From assembly GCF_000003815.2 (NCBI RefSeq), contig NC_049991.1:9635182-9699181 (forward strand): DNA of 64,000 nt. Direction: 5' to 3'. This stretch comes from Branchiostoma floridae (taxonomy: Eukaryota; Chordata; Leptocardii; Amphioxiformes; Branchiostomatidae). The position numbers were made by a program, and so were the translations under genes. The stretch's first letter is position 1. Each line of letters opens with the position of its first letter. The notes beneath the pieces were generated by a model. That model ran no database searches, was not told the origin of the DNA, and worked only from the letters and a program-made list of their open reading frames with translations. This document shows, in pieces, positions 12,801-23,211 of the stretch.

Positions 12801-15800
12801 TTTGACAAGAGTCAGCTTTTAATTAGTTGTTCTACTTTCTAAATAGAATAGGTTCCATTCTTAACTTCACAGTTCAAGATCACACTCCAATATTGAATGC
12901 AAAGGTTTTTTTTCTCTCGACATGAATAGATAATTGCGGACCCATCCGATATCAACGTCCTTCCTGACTACAGCTCGGACCCACGCGTAGTCACCAACCT
13001 GACGGACGGTGTGAATCGTACGCGGGACGACATCCACATGTGGCTGGCTCCCTACACGCCAAACGGCAACCACTACATCTGTCTCACCTTCCAACAGCCG
13101 TGTAAAGTGGCCATGATAAGAATATGGGTATGTTTGATTCTTAGCCATACATTGAATTGAACAAAGCACACTGTCAGTTACACTACTGTATGGTAGATAA
13201 ACGCTAGTTCGCCTTTATCCATGGGGTGTCCTATATACGTTGTTTTAAAAAAGAGGATTTTTAGGGACATCAAGTTGACAAATGGTTGCTTGAAACTGCA
13301 ACGTTTTGAACATATTGCAGTTTTAAACCAAAGTCTGCTGACTTGATATCCCCCAATGACCAGTTTTTAAAAACAACGGATATAGATTACCCCGCGGATA
13401 AAGGTTAACTAGTAAGTAAACATTACTAAGAACATACTTTATGTCTTACTATTATTCTGCCTAATATACATGTAGTATGTTGTTTTAGGACTAGGTATAT
13501 CAACATGCAGAGAAATAATACAGATAATCTTTGTATTAATATTTAATTGATGTAAGACATCATGATGTATTTACTTACACAAGTTGATTTTTATCTTTTA
13601 TGATTTTCAGAACTACAACAAGTCCAGAATTCATTCATTCAGAGGTGCAAGGGACATTGAGATGATGCTAGATAAAAGTTTAATTTTCAAGGGAGAAATA
13701 GCAAAGTAAGTATTCATTCTTGTACAGAATTGTGTCCATACGTGTTGCTGATGTGAATGCTTTTCAGCACCAAGGACATTAACTTTTTTAGAATTGTATT
13801 TCTTACTCTATCATTATTATAAAAAAAAGAACACATTTCCTATTCTGTATCAAATACGGCTTTAAGCAGTCAATCAGATGATATGTTATCACCAACATTT
13901 GTTCCTAAGAATTGTAAATACAGAGACTTTTTGTACCTCAGGTATTTTACATTGTTCCTCTTTAAAATTCCATTTTTACAATGACATCATTTTACTACAG
14001 AGCAAGTGGTCTGCTGCAGGGTGACTTGGACTCCTTTGGTGATGTAAGATTGTTTCTTTATTACACTTAGTGTTGTAACAGTTCTGGTAGGTGATTGTAG
14101 ATACAGGATCACATGGATGTAAAATCAAGGGTACCCAGTGTAACATTTGGTCTTAGTGGTAGGATTTGGGCACTTACCTATACGTCAAGGTGACGCGTCT
14201 ATGCTATGCACTCTCACCAATATAGCCAAGGACCAGGGTTCAGTGTACAGTTTGATGGGATCTTTATTACTACGACCGATTGTATACAGTTTCAGCAAGT
14301 GAACGGAGGTAATGATATTGACTAGCTTAATACAAATAATACAAGATAAGATACCTGGACAGATGCGGGTGGATGATACTAACTAACCGGTTACGTAACT
14401 ACGGCGGCGGAAGATGCGGTTGACCTTGTCCCTGAGTCTGCTTCTAGCCTAACAAGCGCGTACCGCGCCTTACATTACGTCAATTGGAGGCGGAGCTTAC
14501 GCGAGCGCTGCGGGGCGTGGTCAAGCTGACGTCAGAGCGCGCCCAGGGTCACGTGCTCTCACCACGCGACCCCTGGACCGCCCAACGCAATAATGAGACT
14601 TGCTACACCAGACATACCATACAAGACAGTTCAGTAATCATTTACAATATTCTGAGGAGCTAGAGATAAGCTGTGACAAAGAAAACAATGTCTTTACTAC
14701 TAGTATCTCCCTGTTGAGTAACCACGTAATTGATAATTTGCGGCTAAACGGCTACCTCAGTGTGCTAGAGGGGAGTGGGGAAAATATTGTTTAGCAGGAT
14801 CACAGATTGCAATGTCCCCGATTGCACCTAAGAACTGACCTATGATTCCCGCAGACCATACTGTTCACCATGGATGAGGAGATACTAGAGGCCATGGCAC
14901 AGTATGATGAGACGTATGAGGGGGATGTGGAAGACTATGATGAAGAAGAGGAGGCACCGTTTGAGAGACCAAGCACTGCAGACAAGGGAAAACAGGTGAA
15001 ATGTCTTTAAGTTACAGATTCATAAGGAAGTGTGTCTTAATTCTACATTTCTCGGCAAAAGCAGCAAAACCTGTTTGAAGTTCTTGCTGGTAATATACAA
15101 CACTTTGTATTCCTTATTGCCCTTGGCCTGGCCCTCCAACAGGTAGAATTGGTCGTGGGGCAATCGATCCATCCTGCAGCTAGGCTGTACCTTTGGCGAT
15201 ACGGAATGCCCAGTGTTGTATTCTAATTTACAAAGCTTTTTTGATTTACGTATACATGTACCTCTACCATACTTCTGTACAAAAATTAAGCCCATTTTGA
15301 ACACCAGTGATGAGACTTGCTGAAATATAAGTGTTACGTTTTCTATGAGTGATTATTCTGTTATTAGCTATTACCAACATTATACCTGGAATGGAATTAA
15401 AGTCATTTGGAGCCAACTTAAATCTATGTTTACATGTATGTTTGTTGCGGGTTCAGACTGTCACAGGGGACCGACCTTTCACAACAGCTAAAGCTGCGGA
15501 GAGACAGATGGCTGCACAACGACAACAACAACAACAACAACAACAACAATTACAAACACAGGTTCCTGTGGGGGAGCCACGGCCTGATGCCTACCAGGGA
15601 CAAGGTACTGTAGCACAAAACAGTCATCAAGGCTGCAATATTTATTTTTCTTTACTGGTACGATCAATTTTTAGATCAATCTTAAAGGTCTACATTTTTT
15701 AGATTCTCTAGCTTCAATTGTAGATTTAGGTCAGATCTTTCCATGCATGACCAGGAAAAATATTGCAAACTCTTCTTGCTTTTTTCTTGGAGACTGCTGC

Positions 15801-18800
15801 CTACCCCTGTGTCTGGGACACCAGCAGCAGTATAATCAAATGATGGATACTACTACTACTATTAGACTAATGCAAGATACTTCAATCACTAGTGTTGCAG
15901 TTGAATTTCACTGGGACCTGGGGCGACCCCCACTACCTGGGGCTGACTGGACTGGAGGTGCTGGGCTGGGAAGGAGATCCTCTGACTCTCAGTCCCAGGA
16001 TGGTCAGTGCCACCCCTAGGGACATCACAGTACTTCCAGGGTATGAGGATGACACCAGGACTTTGGATAAGTAAGTTAACCTTAAAGTTTGTAACTGTGT
16101 TATCCTATATCCTGTGAACATCACATTTCCAAACTCGGGCCCAGCCGGGCTGTTTGTGGAAACGAAGAATGGAAAATGTAGACATAAAAATATACACAAA
16201 TAATGCCCGCAACTATTCTCTTTATGTCTTGTATAGTTCGGTGTCTTTTATATATACTTTTTTGTTCCAGAAAGTGGCTCGGCCGGACCCCAGTTTGAAA
16301 ATGCAACGTAGGCTTGAAGGATAGGTCTGGATGTGGAACAATACTGGGCATTACATTGCTTTGATATGTCATGATTTGATATTTGCTTTTTTTTAGGTTG
16401 GTGGATGGCTGCAATGTGACCACAGCAGATGAGCACATGTGGCTGATACCATTTAACGAGGGGGACGGCCATGTCTTGACAGTTGACCTGGGCCAGCCAC
16501 AGTACCTGACAGGGCTGAGGTTCTGGAACTACAACAAGGGCCGTGAGGACACTTACAGAGGGGTATGAACATTACATCATTGGGTGTAATATAAAAGAGA
16601 CTGATACAGTGTGTTGCATGTGTGTCTTATTATAATAAATGTAAAATTTTCTTGAGTAGTCAGTCTAGTTTTTAGAACATGTAGCACTCAAAAGAGTCCC
16701 TCTCTAACCAAAATGTTGGAGTGATGAAGATGGGTTTATGAAATTGGATAAAGTCCAGTTCTTTTATTACTATGCATCTTTTTTTCATTACTTACTTTAA
16801 ATGTACTCCTAGAAAGTATATCACAATCATGGCAATGTCAATATAAAGTGACTTAAATAACAGCATTTGCCTTTTTTCACATTGGGTTGTTGTTCATACA
16901 TAACCTTTTCTTTTTTAAACGTTGATTGCATGTAGGCCAAGGTTGTCCACCTGGTGTTGGATGGACAGGTCATCTCCCCACCCCAAGGTTACCTTATCAG
17001 GAAGGCTCCAGGGAACTGTAACTATGACTACGCACAGGACATCAGCTTCTCTCAGAGCCCTGTCTCCTCACAACCTGTTAAACTGTCATCACAACCCCTG
17101 GAGCTTTCTGTTAGGTAAGACAGGAATGCTTGGATGAGCTGTGATTGTAAGCGTTAGTTCACCTTTATCTTTGGGGTAACCTACATGTCAGTTGTATTTA
17201 AAAATGGGGTATTTCGGAATATCAAGTCAAAGGACAGTGGATTCAAACTCTCCAATATTTTAAAGATCATATTACAATTTAAAACCACCGTCCATTGACT
17301 TGATATTTCTACATTGTTAATACCCTGTTTTTCAATACAACAGGTATAGGTTACTGTGGATAAGGTGATCTAACAGTACCACCAAAAATTTGCTAAGGAG
17401 TATTACTAAGTCTATGATTTTCTTGTCACTGCATGCGATGCCATGTACAAGACAGTACATTTTTAGTGTCATTGTAATCATGTAATTGTCCTGTAACAGT
17501 TACCCATATTTCATTGTCCATGATCTGGATTTTGACACAAGTTTCTTAATGTGAGAGTTTCTGTCCTTTATTTCTAGAATAAGCAAAATACTGTAAACCT
17601 TGTACATTATATGCGAGACCAATACTGCTGGCATAAAAAAGATAAGGGTCACAGTTTTGTCGTCTTCTCAAATCCACAGCAGCTATGGTGGACGTCCTGC
17701 CAGGTGGTTAGATAAAACCAGGTGAACCAGAGTGGGCACCACTAAAACTACTAACAAATTAACTGGTTCTTGAGTGCTCTGTACTTGTTGGCATAATATA
17801 TGTTTTTCATCACCACCTTTTCTTTTGTGCATTGCATCACAAGAAAGCAGAGCTAGCTCCTGAAATTGTTTCAATGTTTTATATCTAAGAGTTACAGTTT
17901 GACATTAAACCTAAGCCTGTTTGAACTTACATTGAATTTTGTTTATCTTAACATGATATTGATGTCTTTCAATTGATGGCAACAGATTTTGTCACTTTTA
18001 CTGTTGTGTTTCTTTGGAAAATAAACTGTTTGTGAGTTTCCCAAGTGATGTACAACATATAACGGTTGTCGTCTGTATGGAGTACTTATGTAAGCTTCTT
18101 GTTATGTGCAGACAGAGTAAGCTGATGAATGAAGAGGCCAGTCAGGACTACGAACCACTCATCATGCCATGTGGATGTATCCTCTGCTGTTGTTGAACCA
18201 TTATCTTTTATGTATAATAAGCTTAATTTTGCTTATTAATGTTTCAATCAAGTTCCTGTTTTTGTATTTCAATTTTACACGTTGTAAGCATGTACAAGTA
18301 GATCCTATGTTTTCCTTTGCTTTGCTTAATCAAAAAAGACCTTATGGTCAGTGCTGTTTAGGCCTAGGAAAAAAAATGTTGTGTTTCCTGTTTCCCTACC
18401 TACCCTAGAAAAACCTGCCGACCCTAGACTTTTTTTGGGGTGGGCAGAGGAGTCACAGTTTCCAGTTAGAATTTTTATTCAGCCTGCTTCCTATTGAAGC
18501 AAAAACACTGCTTGTTCTATCAAATGAAGGATAAATGTATCTATTGTGCACAAAATTAAAGTTTGACATTAAAAGAGAAGTGTCCTCATGCACTTCAGTT
18601 TACTTTGTTCGACTGTATTGTAATATGTATCACTAGAGTTTTGGCCAGCCAAAAAAAAAATTAAAAGAAAAAAAGAAGATAATCCCTTCCTACCGACCCT
18701 AATTTTTTCAGGACTGAAACAGGACACACAACATTTTTTTTCCTAGGCCTTACAGAGTTGCTTGACGTTTATTATATGACTTCTGTAATTATTTATACAC

Positions 18801-21800
18801 AATGACATGTATATAATAGAGAGCTATGATTATAAAAAGTCTATATGTTGTGTCCTTAACCCCACCCAGTTGTGTTTGAGCTCCAGCTGCTGTCGACCTG
18901 GGGTGACCCCTACTATGTTGGGCTGAATGGTCTGGACTTCTACAACGAGAATGGGGACCAGATCCAGCTGACTCAGAACAGTATCCTTTACATGCAGCAT
19001 GTGCAGATGACTTACCAGTGGTTACTTTAGATACAGACTTTAAAAAGTGTTTGCCATGCAGTTGGCAGGTTGTGAGTTCAATCCCTAGCTATAGCCAAGT
19101 CATACAAAAGACTTGAAACAAATGGTAAATACTGCTTTCTCTGCTTAGTAGCAATCAGCATTTGGGTATGGTAGTTGAACACACACACCACTACTAGTGG
19201 ACTAGCCCTCTACTGTAGTGACTGCACAAAGCTGATTGGCCCAGGGCTACAGAAATGGAGATGGGTGCCACCCTATGCATCATCTTGTATGGGAAGGACA
19301 TGACAAAATTTGGAAAGTTAGAATCATACCCAGTAGAATTCAACTACAGTATATATACTCAGTCTGTTATAACATACAGCATGATATGATGTGACATGAG
19401 GTTTCTGGTACAGCCAAAAGAACAGAAAGAAGCTCAGTTTGCTATGTATATGATATGATTGAGCTTTTTCTATCATTTCAAGTTTACACCGTCACAATTT
19501 GCTGGTACAGCCCCTTGACTGATGGCACAGACATTGCTGCGTACCCTGAGAGTGTGAACGTGCTACCAGGTGTGGAGGGGGATGTGAGAACACCTGACAA
19601 GCTCATAGATGGGAACAACTGCACCAACGATGGCAAAAACATGTGGATAGCACCTGTCCTACCTGGGGTGGTGAGTCAGAGTCAACATACTATACAATCA
19701 TGTATGACAATTAAAGCAAAGTTGTGGTCCGAAGGCCGAATTATCAGGCCACACTCTGGTTTATATTTACATGCAAGAAAATTATTATGGGACAGTCGTA
19801 GAGCATAAACTATACAAGATAAACAAAATGCAATTACATCAGCAACTGATTTACATGTAAAATCAAGCTTGAACTATCTAATTTTTTTTGCTGCAAAATT
19901 TGGCAAAAACTAATTGTCCTATGTGGTGCAGAAAGCTAAGGGTCTGACTATTCATTCAATGATTTGGATGACATTGGATGCAGCAAGATGCAATTTATTT
20001 GATATCATGATAGTAAATCCGTGTTTTACTTATTGTCGATTTCTTTCACTGTTGGGATAAGCTCCATCTTAAGCCCATTGACTTTTGTTTGAACTGGCCA
20101 AAGGAGCAAGGAGTACAAGCAAAGATTCCAAAACATCCAAATGATTTGGACCACTAGCTCTTCTGCTCCATGCATGGTCCTTTTCTTTGCTTTACCAAGA
20201 ATATCACCTAAAGTCCTTGGACTTTTAGACAGCATTTGACAAATTGATTTACACATATCCTTGTCCCAACAGATCAACAGAGTGTATGTGATATTTGACC
20301 AGCCACAGACAGTCTCCATGATTAAGTTGTGGAACTACAGCAAGACTCCAACCAGGGGTGTGAAGGAGTTTGGGGTAGGTGGAACCATAAACACTGTCAA
20401 AAATCCATTAGCTTTAAGAGAATGAAAAGACTTACATGAACAAGTTGAGCTCCAAAGTTGCACAAATCATTGTGCCAGGTAATGTTTCCTATGGCAGGTA
20501 CATTGTAAGACTACTTGTACCTTTGAAATACACAACTTTTGAATGTGCATCCTTAATAATCTTCGAAGATTAAAGGATAATTATTGCATTAGTGCAATTG
20601 CTAGATGTTAAGTCAAAACAAAGCATTTTGTTTCTGCATTTCATATAATGCAATGATGTATTTTATATTGCTGGGGAATTTTTTGAATGGGAAGTTTCTG
20701 TACAAAGTCAACCAAATCCATTTCTCTGTGTCAGGTGTTGGTGGATGACCTTGTTGTGTACAACGGTATCCTGGGCATGGTGCCGGCCACACGTGGGATC
20801 CTGCCCACATGTGATGCTCCCACACCTTACCACACAATCCTCTTCACCGATGATGATGCTATCGCTCAGAGAGAGAGACATACTGTCATCAGGTATACGC
20901 TTGTGGCATCTTTTAGTAATGTGCGTCAGAGTAGAAACTACATGTATTTGCAAAGAAATTTAATGCGTCCACCATATTTTTAAATATCTTTTGTGTCTTC
21001 AATATTTTTCTCTTTGTGTATTGTAACCTTGCTACCTCCCTGTGTAACAATTTTATATAAATGAATATTTGCTGATACAGTCAATCACTCCTTTGAATAC
21101 TGATCAGATAACACAATATTGTTGTTGATTTAGAATTTCTTTCAACTGTTCCTTCTCTCATTTCTTTTCTGTACACCTGTCTATACCTAATATCACTCCT
21201 CATGGAGTAAATACATGATTGTGTTTCGTTCCTTTCTACATCACCCTTTAACACACCCAGGTACTTCCACCCAAACTTCTATCCAGTCATGCCAGTTCCT
21301 CATCTTCTTAGTCATCCTTTCTTTTTACAACATGGGTGAGAGCACAGTTTGTGCCTTGTTTTCTTCCAGCTTCTATAATGCATTTGAGGGAATAAGGACT
21401 GGTGATATGACATCATCAAGATATTGCCAAATAAGGGAATGCTTTGATCACATAATGATGCATGGAAAGTTGAAGGTGTACCAATTTGGCACTAAATTTG
21501 ACTTGGTTATGGGATTGGGCAGCAAGGAAAAGGTTAGGAATAGACAAAGTAATGATGTTTCCAATGTCCAAAGGCAGTACAAACATAGTGGTACCTAACA
21601 AGCCTTTTCTATCTGTTTATAAAGTAAGCTACATGTGTTGTAAGATGTAATGTTGATATTTGAGAGTAAATGTACAGTCTCATCATCTTCCCCCACAGTA
21701 ATCAGGTCCCAGATGACCAGGATGTGAAGATGACAGATGATAACAGAGTGATGGCACATCACAGGCAGCCCAAGAAACCTTCAGTGGACCAGGGTAAGTG

Positions 21801-22178
21801 ATGAATGTAATGTAATAGCTTACTAAAGAAATGACATGGCAGCCAATAATGGCAATATGTGTATACAAAAATTATGTGTGAGGTGATACATGTACTTTAC
21901 TAGTTGTGGTATGCTATTTGGAATTTACCTATCAAAGACTGCCTCAGTCCGCTAACTACTACCAGTAGCTGTGCATGCTGACATAACCGGTACTTTTGAA
22001 GAGTTGAAAATAATCCTGGTGTCACCCGTTTGTCCAAATAGTGCTGTTGCATTGCTTGCCTTGGAACTGGTACTTTTAAAAACTTTAAGCCATCTCTAAA
22101 TTTGTTCCATGTTTTTCTGTAGCTTTACGCCCAACCACATCGGTGACAGGACCAGGAAGAGGTGCGCATAGAAGATAG
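772..22178 (+). CDS. KATNIP: KATNIP (KIAA0556), katanin-interacting protein, 37 exons, 5' partial
   Basis: KATNIP binds microtubules and katanin and acts at the base of cilia; loss in humans causes a Joubert-type ciliopathy (family knowledge). Coding exons, in blocks: 772-927, 1142-1205, 1571-1648, 1935-1962, 2093-2161, 2556-2602, 3091-3263, 3857-3991, 4447-4556, 5111-5315; 5761-5997, 6575-6724, 7128-7383; 8061-8211, 8574-8678, 9025-9084, 9389-9435, 9951-10050, 10832-10962, 11429-11635, 11972-12062; 12285-12426, 12930-13127, 13611-13705, 14001-14043; 14855-14995, 15457-15604; 15893-16070, 16397-16562, 16936-17114; 18112-18176, 18870-18980, 19531-19670, 20273-20374, 20735-20892; 21699-21793, 22123-22178. 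All phases join to one open frame of 4,617 nt ending in TAG. The visible 1,538 residues compare with roughly 1,600 in human, so only a short N-terminal part is missing. Identity rests on the repeated [12 protein letters not shown]-type motifs (DUF4457 family) and the C-terminal [13 protein letters not shown] region. Confidence 0.93.
2638..2816. mobile_element. Inverted-repeat element in KATNIP intron 6
   Basis: Arms of about 35 bp face each other. The left begins CAGTCTTTGTCAA and continues to GGCAATCCACTGCT. The right begins AGCAGTGGATTGC and ends TTGACAAAGACTG. The loop is about 110 bp with no ORF. It is probably a MITE. Confidence 0.6.
5761..7383 (+). CDS. KATNIP: KATNIP module 1 (exons 11-13)
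   Basis: This is the first of four related modules, roughly visible residues 356-569. Seen motifs in order: [17 protein letters not shown], then DRHMWSCSF, then [12 protein letters not shown], then [17 protein letters not shown]. The same order (WGx..GL..xE; MW; WNYxKS; D.xxxxxG) recurs in modules 2-4, so this is a diverged repeat of the DUF4457 fold unit. The exon 13 donor is GTCAAA, a poor match to consensus. If it is not used, translation stops ten codons later at 7412. Confidence 0.88.
8061..12062 (+). CDS. KATNIP: KATNIP exons 14-21: Ser/Arg-rich linker
   Basis: Eight exons encode about 297 residues between modules 1 and 2. The start is basic and serine-rich ([13 protein letters not shown] in exon 14), typical of a disordered, phosphorylatable linker that could touch microtubules. 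Conserved islands are KPLWLQAE in exon 17 and [18 protein letters not shown] across exons 20-21, the latter matching a conserved KATNIP segment. The exon 19 acceptor is the last unit of an acceptor-like tandem repeat (see 10495-10845). Confidence 0.85.
8708..8813. repeat. Near-perfect 105-bp hairpin
   Basis: Arms of about 46 bp pair almost completely. The left begins CCTGAGTACCATCCTC and the right ends GAGGATGGTACTCAGG, around a loop of about 12 nt. The hairpin lies in KATNIP intron 15. The CCTGAGTACC end resembles the CCTGGGTACC end of the element at 50269-50667, so it may be a very short MITE rather than a small-RNA precursor. Confidence 0.75.
9557..9843 (+). mobile_element. tRNA-derived SINE with 40-nt poly(T) tail and 11-bp target-site duplication
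   Basis: The 5' part is a tRNA-like head with A box (TGGCGTAACTGG), an anticodon arm with loop CTCGGAA (anticodon CGG) and B box (GAGTTCGATTCC). A tRNA-unrelated body follows, and then T x 40 at 9804-9843. The direct repeat AAGAATTCTGT flanks it exactly, at 9546-9556 and 9844-9854, which is proof of a retrotransposition-type insertion. It sits in KATNIP intron 17. The duplication is perfect, so the insertion is fairly young. A T tail in the same orientation as the tRNA head is unusual for a SINE. Confidence 0.9.
10495..10845 (+). repeat. Tandem repeat carrying acceptor-like units, running into KATNIP exon 19
   Basis: A degenerate repeat with units such as TTGGTACAGTGTTCCAGAG, followed by a TATGTTGTTTGA(T/C) stretch, recurs across the 3' end of intron 18. 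The true acceptor (ag at 10830-10831) and the first 14 or so coding bases of exon 19 are the last unit of this repeat. At least two earlier units (near 10706 and 10755) keep an almost identical acceptor-like TACAG context. Confidence 0.7.
12285..14043 (+). CDS. KATNIP: KATNIP module 2 (exons 22-25)
   Basis: Second repeat unit, about visible residues 867-1026. Motifs in order: [48 protein letters not shown], then RIW|NYNKSR split by an intron directly after Trp, then [12 protein letters not shown] and a Leu/Phe-rich strand. It is a clear DUF4457-type unit. Exon 24 ends IFKGEIAK and exon 25 adds [14 protein letters not shown]. Confidence 0.9.
13203..13413. mobile_element. MITE family B, copy 1
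   Basis: The TIRs read GCTAGTTCGCCTTTATCC at the left and the reverse complement of this at the right (GGATAAAGGTTAACTAGT), with inner TIR parts ATATACGTTGTTTTAAAA / TTTTTAAAAACAACGGATAT. Two related copies lie at 17151-17376 and 42625-42838. It is non-coding, in KATNIP intron 23. Confidence 0.8.
14044..14854. promoter_or_regulatory. CpG-rich block in KATNIP intron 25, possible internal promoter or transposon fragment
   Basis: Most of this intron is AT-rich, but about 14390-14590 is GC- and CpG-dense. It contains a palindromic CRE-like TGACGTCA, an E-box CACGTG and a GC-box-like GGGGCGTGG within about 60 bp. Nothing else in the gene has this composition. It could be an internal promoter or the regulatory part of an inserted element. 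No TIR or long ORF was found. Confidence 0.4.
14855..15604 (+). CDS. KATNIP: KATNIP exons 26-27: acidic and poly-Gln linker
   Basis: Exon 26 encodes [19 protein letters not shown] followed by an acidic Asp/Glu/Tyr stretch ([17 protein letters not shown]). Exon 27 encodes a run of nine Gln from consecutive CAA codons (about 15519-15549), a likely length-polymorphic microsatellite inside coding sequence. These exons join module 2 to module 3. Confidence 0.88.
15893..17114 (+). CDS. KATNIP: KATNIP module 3 (exons 28-30)
   Basis: Third repeat unit, about visible residues 1122-1297. Motifs in order: [88 protein letters not shown]. It is the canonical DUF4457 arrangement. The exon 28 acceptor (ag at 15891-15892) was chosen because it alone keeps the phase from exon 27; the nearby TTGCAG at 15895-15900 would shift the frame. 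Confidence 0.9.
16121..16311. mobile_element. MITE family A, copy 1 (KATNIP intron 28)
   Basis: The inverted ends read TCACATTTCC...CGGGCCCAGCCGGGC at the left and GGCCGGACCCCAGTTTGAAA...CGTAGG at the right. There is no ORF. It shares TIRs and part of the interior (TATGTCTTGT.TAGTT.GGTGTCTTTT) with the copy at 62492-62690. Others lie at 55704-55870 and 61069-61266. Confidence 0.75.
17151..17376. mobile_element. MITE family B, copy 2
   Basis: The ends are GCGTTAGTTCACCTTTATC and GGATAAGGTGATCTAAC in inverted orientation, with inner TIRs ending in GTTGTATTTAAAAA / TTTTTCAATACAAC. The interior keeps TTTAAAACCACCGTCCATTG, shared with the copy at 42625-42838. It is in KATNIP intron 30. Confidence 0.75.
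18112..20892 (+). CDS. KATNIP: KATNIP linker exon 31 and module 4 (exons 32-35)
   Basis: Exon 31 (18112-18176) ends EPLIMPCG. Module 4 covers about visible residues 1318-1489 with [74 protein letters not shown] and [16 protein letters not shown]. This is the best-conserved part relative to vertebrate KATNIP. The exon 33 acceptor at 19529-19530 is set by phase, joining Asn-Asn-Ile-Ala-Ala-Tyr across the junction. Confidence 0.92.
18357..18753. mobile_element. MITE family D, copy 1
   Basis: The TIRs read GGCCTAGGAAAAAAAATGTT at the left and the reverse complement (AACATTTTTTTTCCTAGGCC) at the right. The subterminal sequence TTTCCTGTTTCCCTACCTA recurs in a shorter copy at about 35810-36110 in the COX6B 3' UTR. 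No ORF. It sits in KATNIP intron 31. Confidence 0.75.
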
Positions 22179-22839
22179 TAACAGATGCCCTTTCCTGACA
22201 AGAAGACTTGTTTTACTGGCTAGATTGAAATATAGGATGGACATTGTACCTACTATGTACCTAAAATGTATATAATAATGTATACTGTCATTGAAAGTGT
22301 TACAGTCAGAGCAAATAGACAGTAGGTCTTATGGATACCAGATATTATCTTTAGGCTGTGTTATATTGACATACATTGTAATTTCTCCCTGTGATACAAA
22401 TGTGTATTCATATCATAGTGTATAATTCTGGCTGTTACTCCACAGTATCGTTGCATAGAATAGGATATTTACTCTCACTGTGAACCAATTTTTCTGTCCA
22501 CGCTTGCACAACTATGCATTGGCAACACATGTACAATATTCCAATGCCCATTTTTCCACCCTATACATTTGTACTTACATAATATCATTCATAGAAGTAG
22601 ATAGGTTTTCTTCATGACACTGTGTGTATGATGTTTTAGACCATTGGCAGCTCTTCACAATACAATTGTTTTGAAATGTAATCTTGCTGCAATAACATAC
22701 TCATCACTTCTTACTTAGGAGATAGACATGTGCCTTGTACACAGTTCATTTGGAATTGTTAACACCACCATTCAACACTGTCAACACTTCTTAATGCTTG
22801 CATTCCATGAATGTACCCAGCTTGAGGGATTGCAATAAA
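21699..22839 (+). CDS. KATNIP: KATNIP C-terminal exons 36-37 and 3' UTR
   Basis: Exon 36 (21699-21793) and exon 37 (22123-22178) encode a basic tail ending RGAHRR before TAG at 22176-22178. The 3' UTR runs AT-rich to a canonical AATAAA at 22834-22839. No other ORF is supported between 22179 and 22839. Confidence 0.88.
22834..22839 (+). terminator. Poly(A) signal of KATNIP
   Basis: AATAAA lies about 660 bp after the KATNIP stop codon. It is the first canonical hexamer I find after the stop and lies before the palindrome begins. Confidence 0.55.
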
Positions 22840-23211
22840 CAGATCAATCAATACTGGTATGGATTTGTGTATTTGTGTGCCCCTTTACAAGTATGTGTAC
22901 AACAAATTGTATTGGCCGACAGGATGATATCCACTTGCTTGATAATAAGAGATTTCATTTGCCTGGGGCGATTTGGCCAATGACATTGTCCAACCCTGAA
23001 CCAAGTTTTAGACATTCTAAAGTATCATTCTACAAAGTCAGTTCTGTCATAAGTCTGTCGACACATTGTGACAAAGTATAATGAGGTAGAGACAGTCAAA
23101 AGGAATACAGATGTTCAAAAACTACATGATAGTAAAGGACTTAAATTGCTATGGATGCTCTGAAATTGCTTATATTGTATCTCCATTTCTTATTCAACTA
23201 TAAGACATTAG
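22840..23211. other. Intergenic stretch between KATNIP and the palindrome
   Basis: AT-rich sequence. I see no exon, repeat unit or RNA gene here. Confidence 0.5.
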
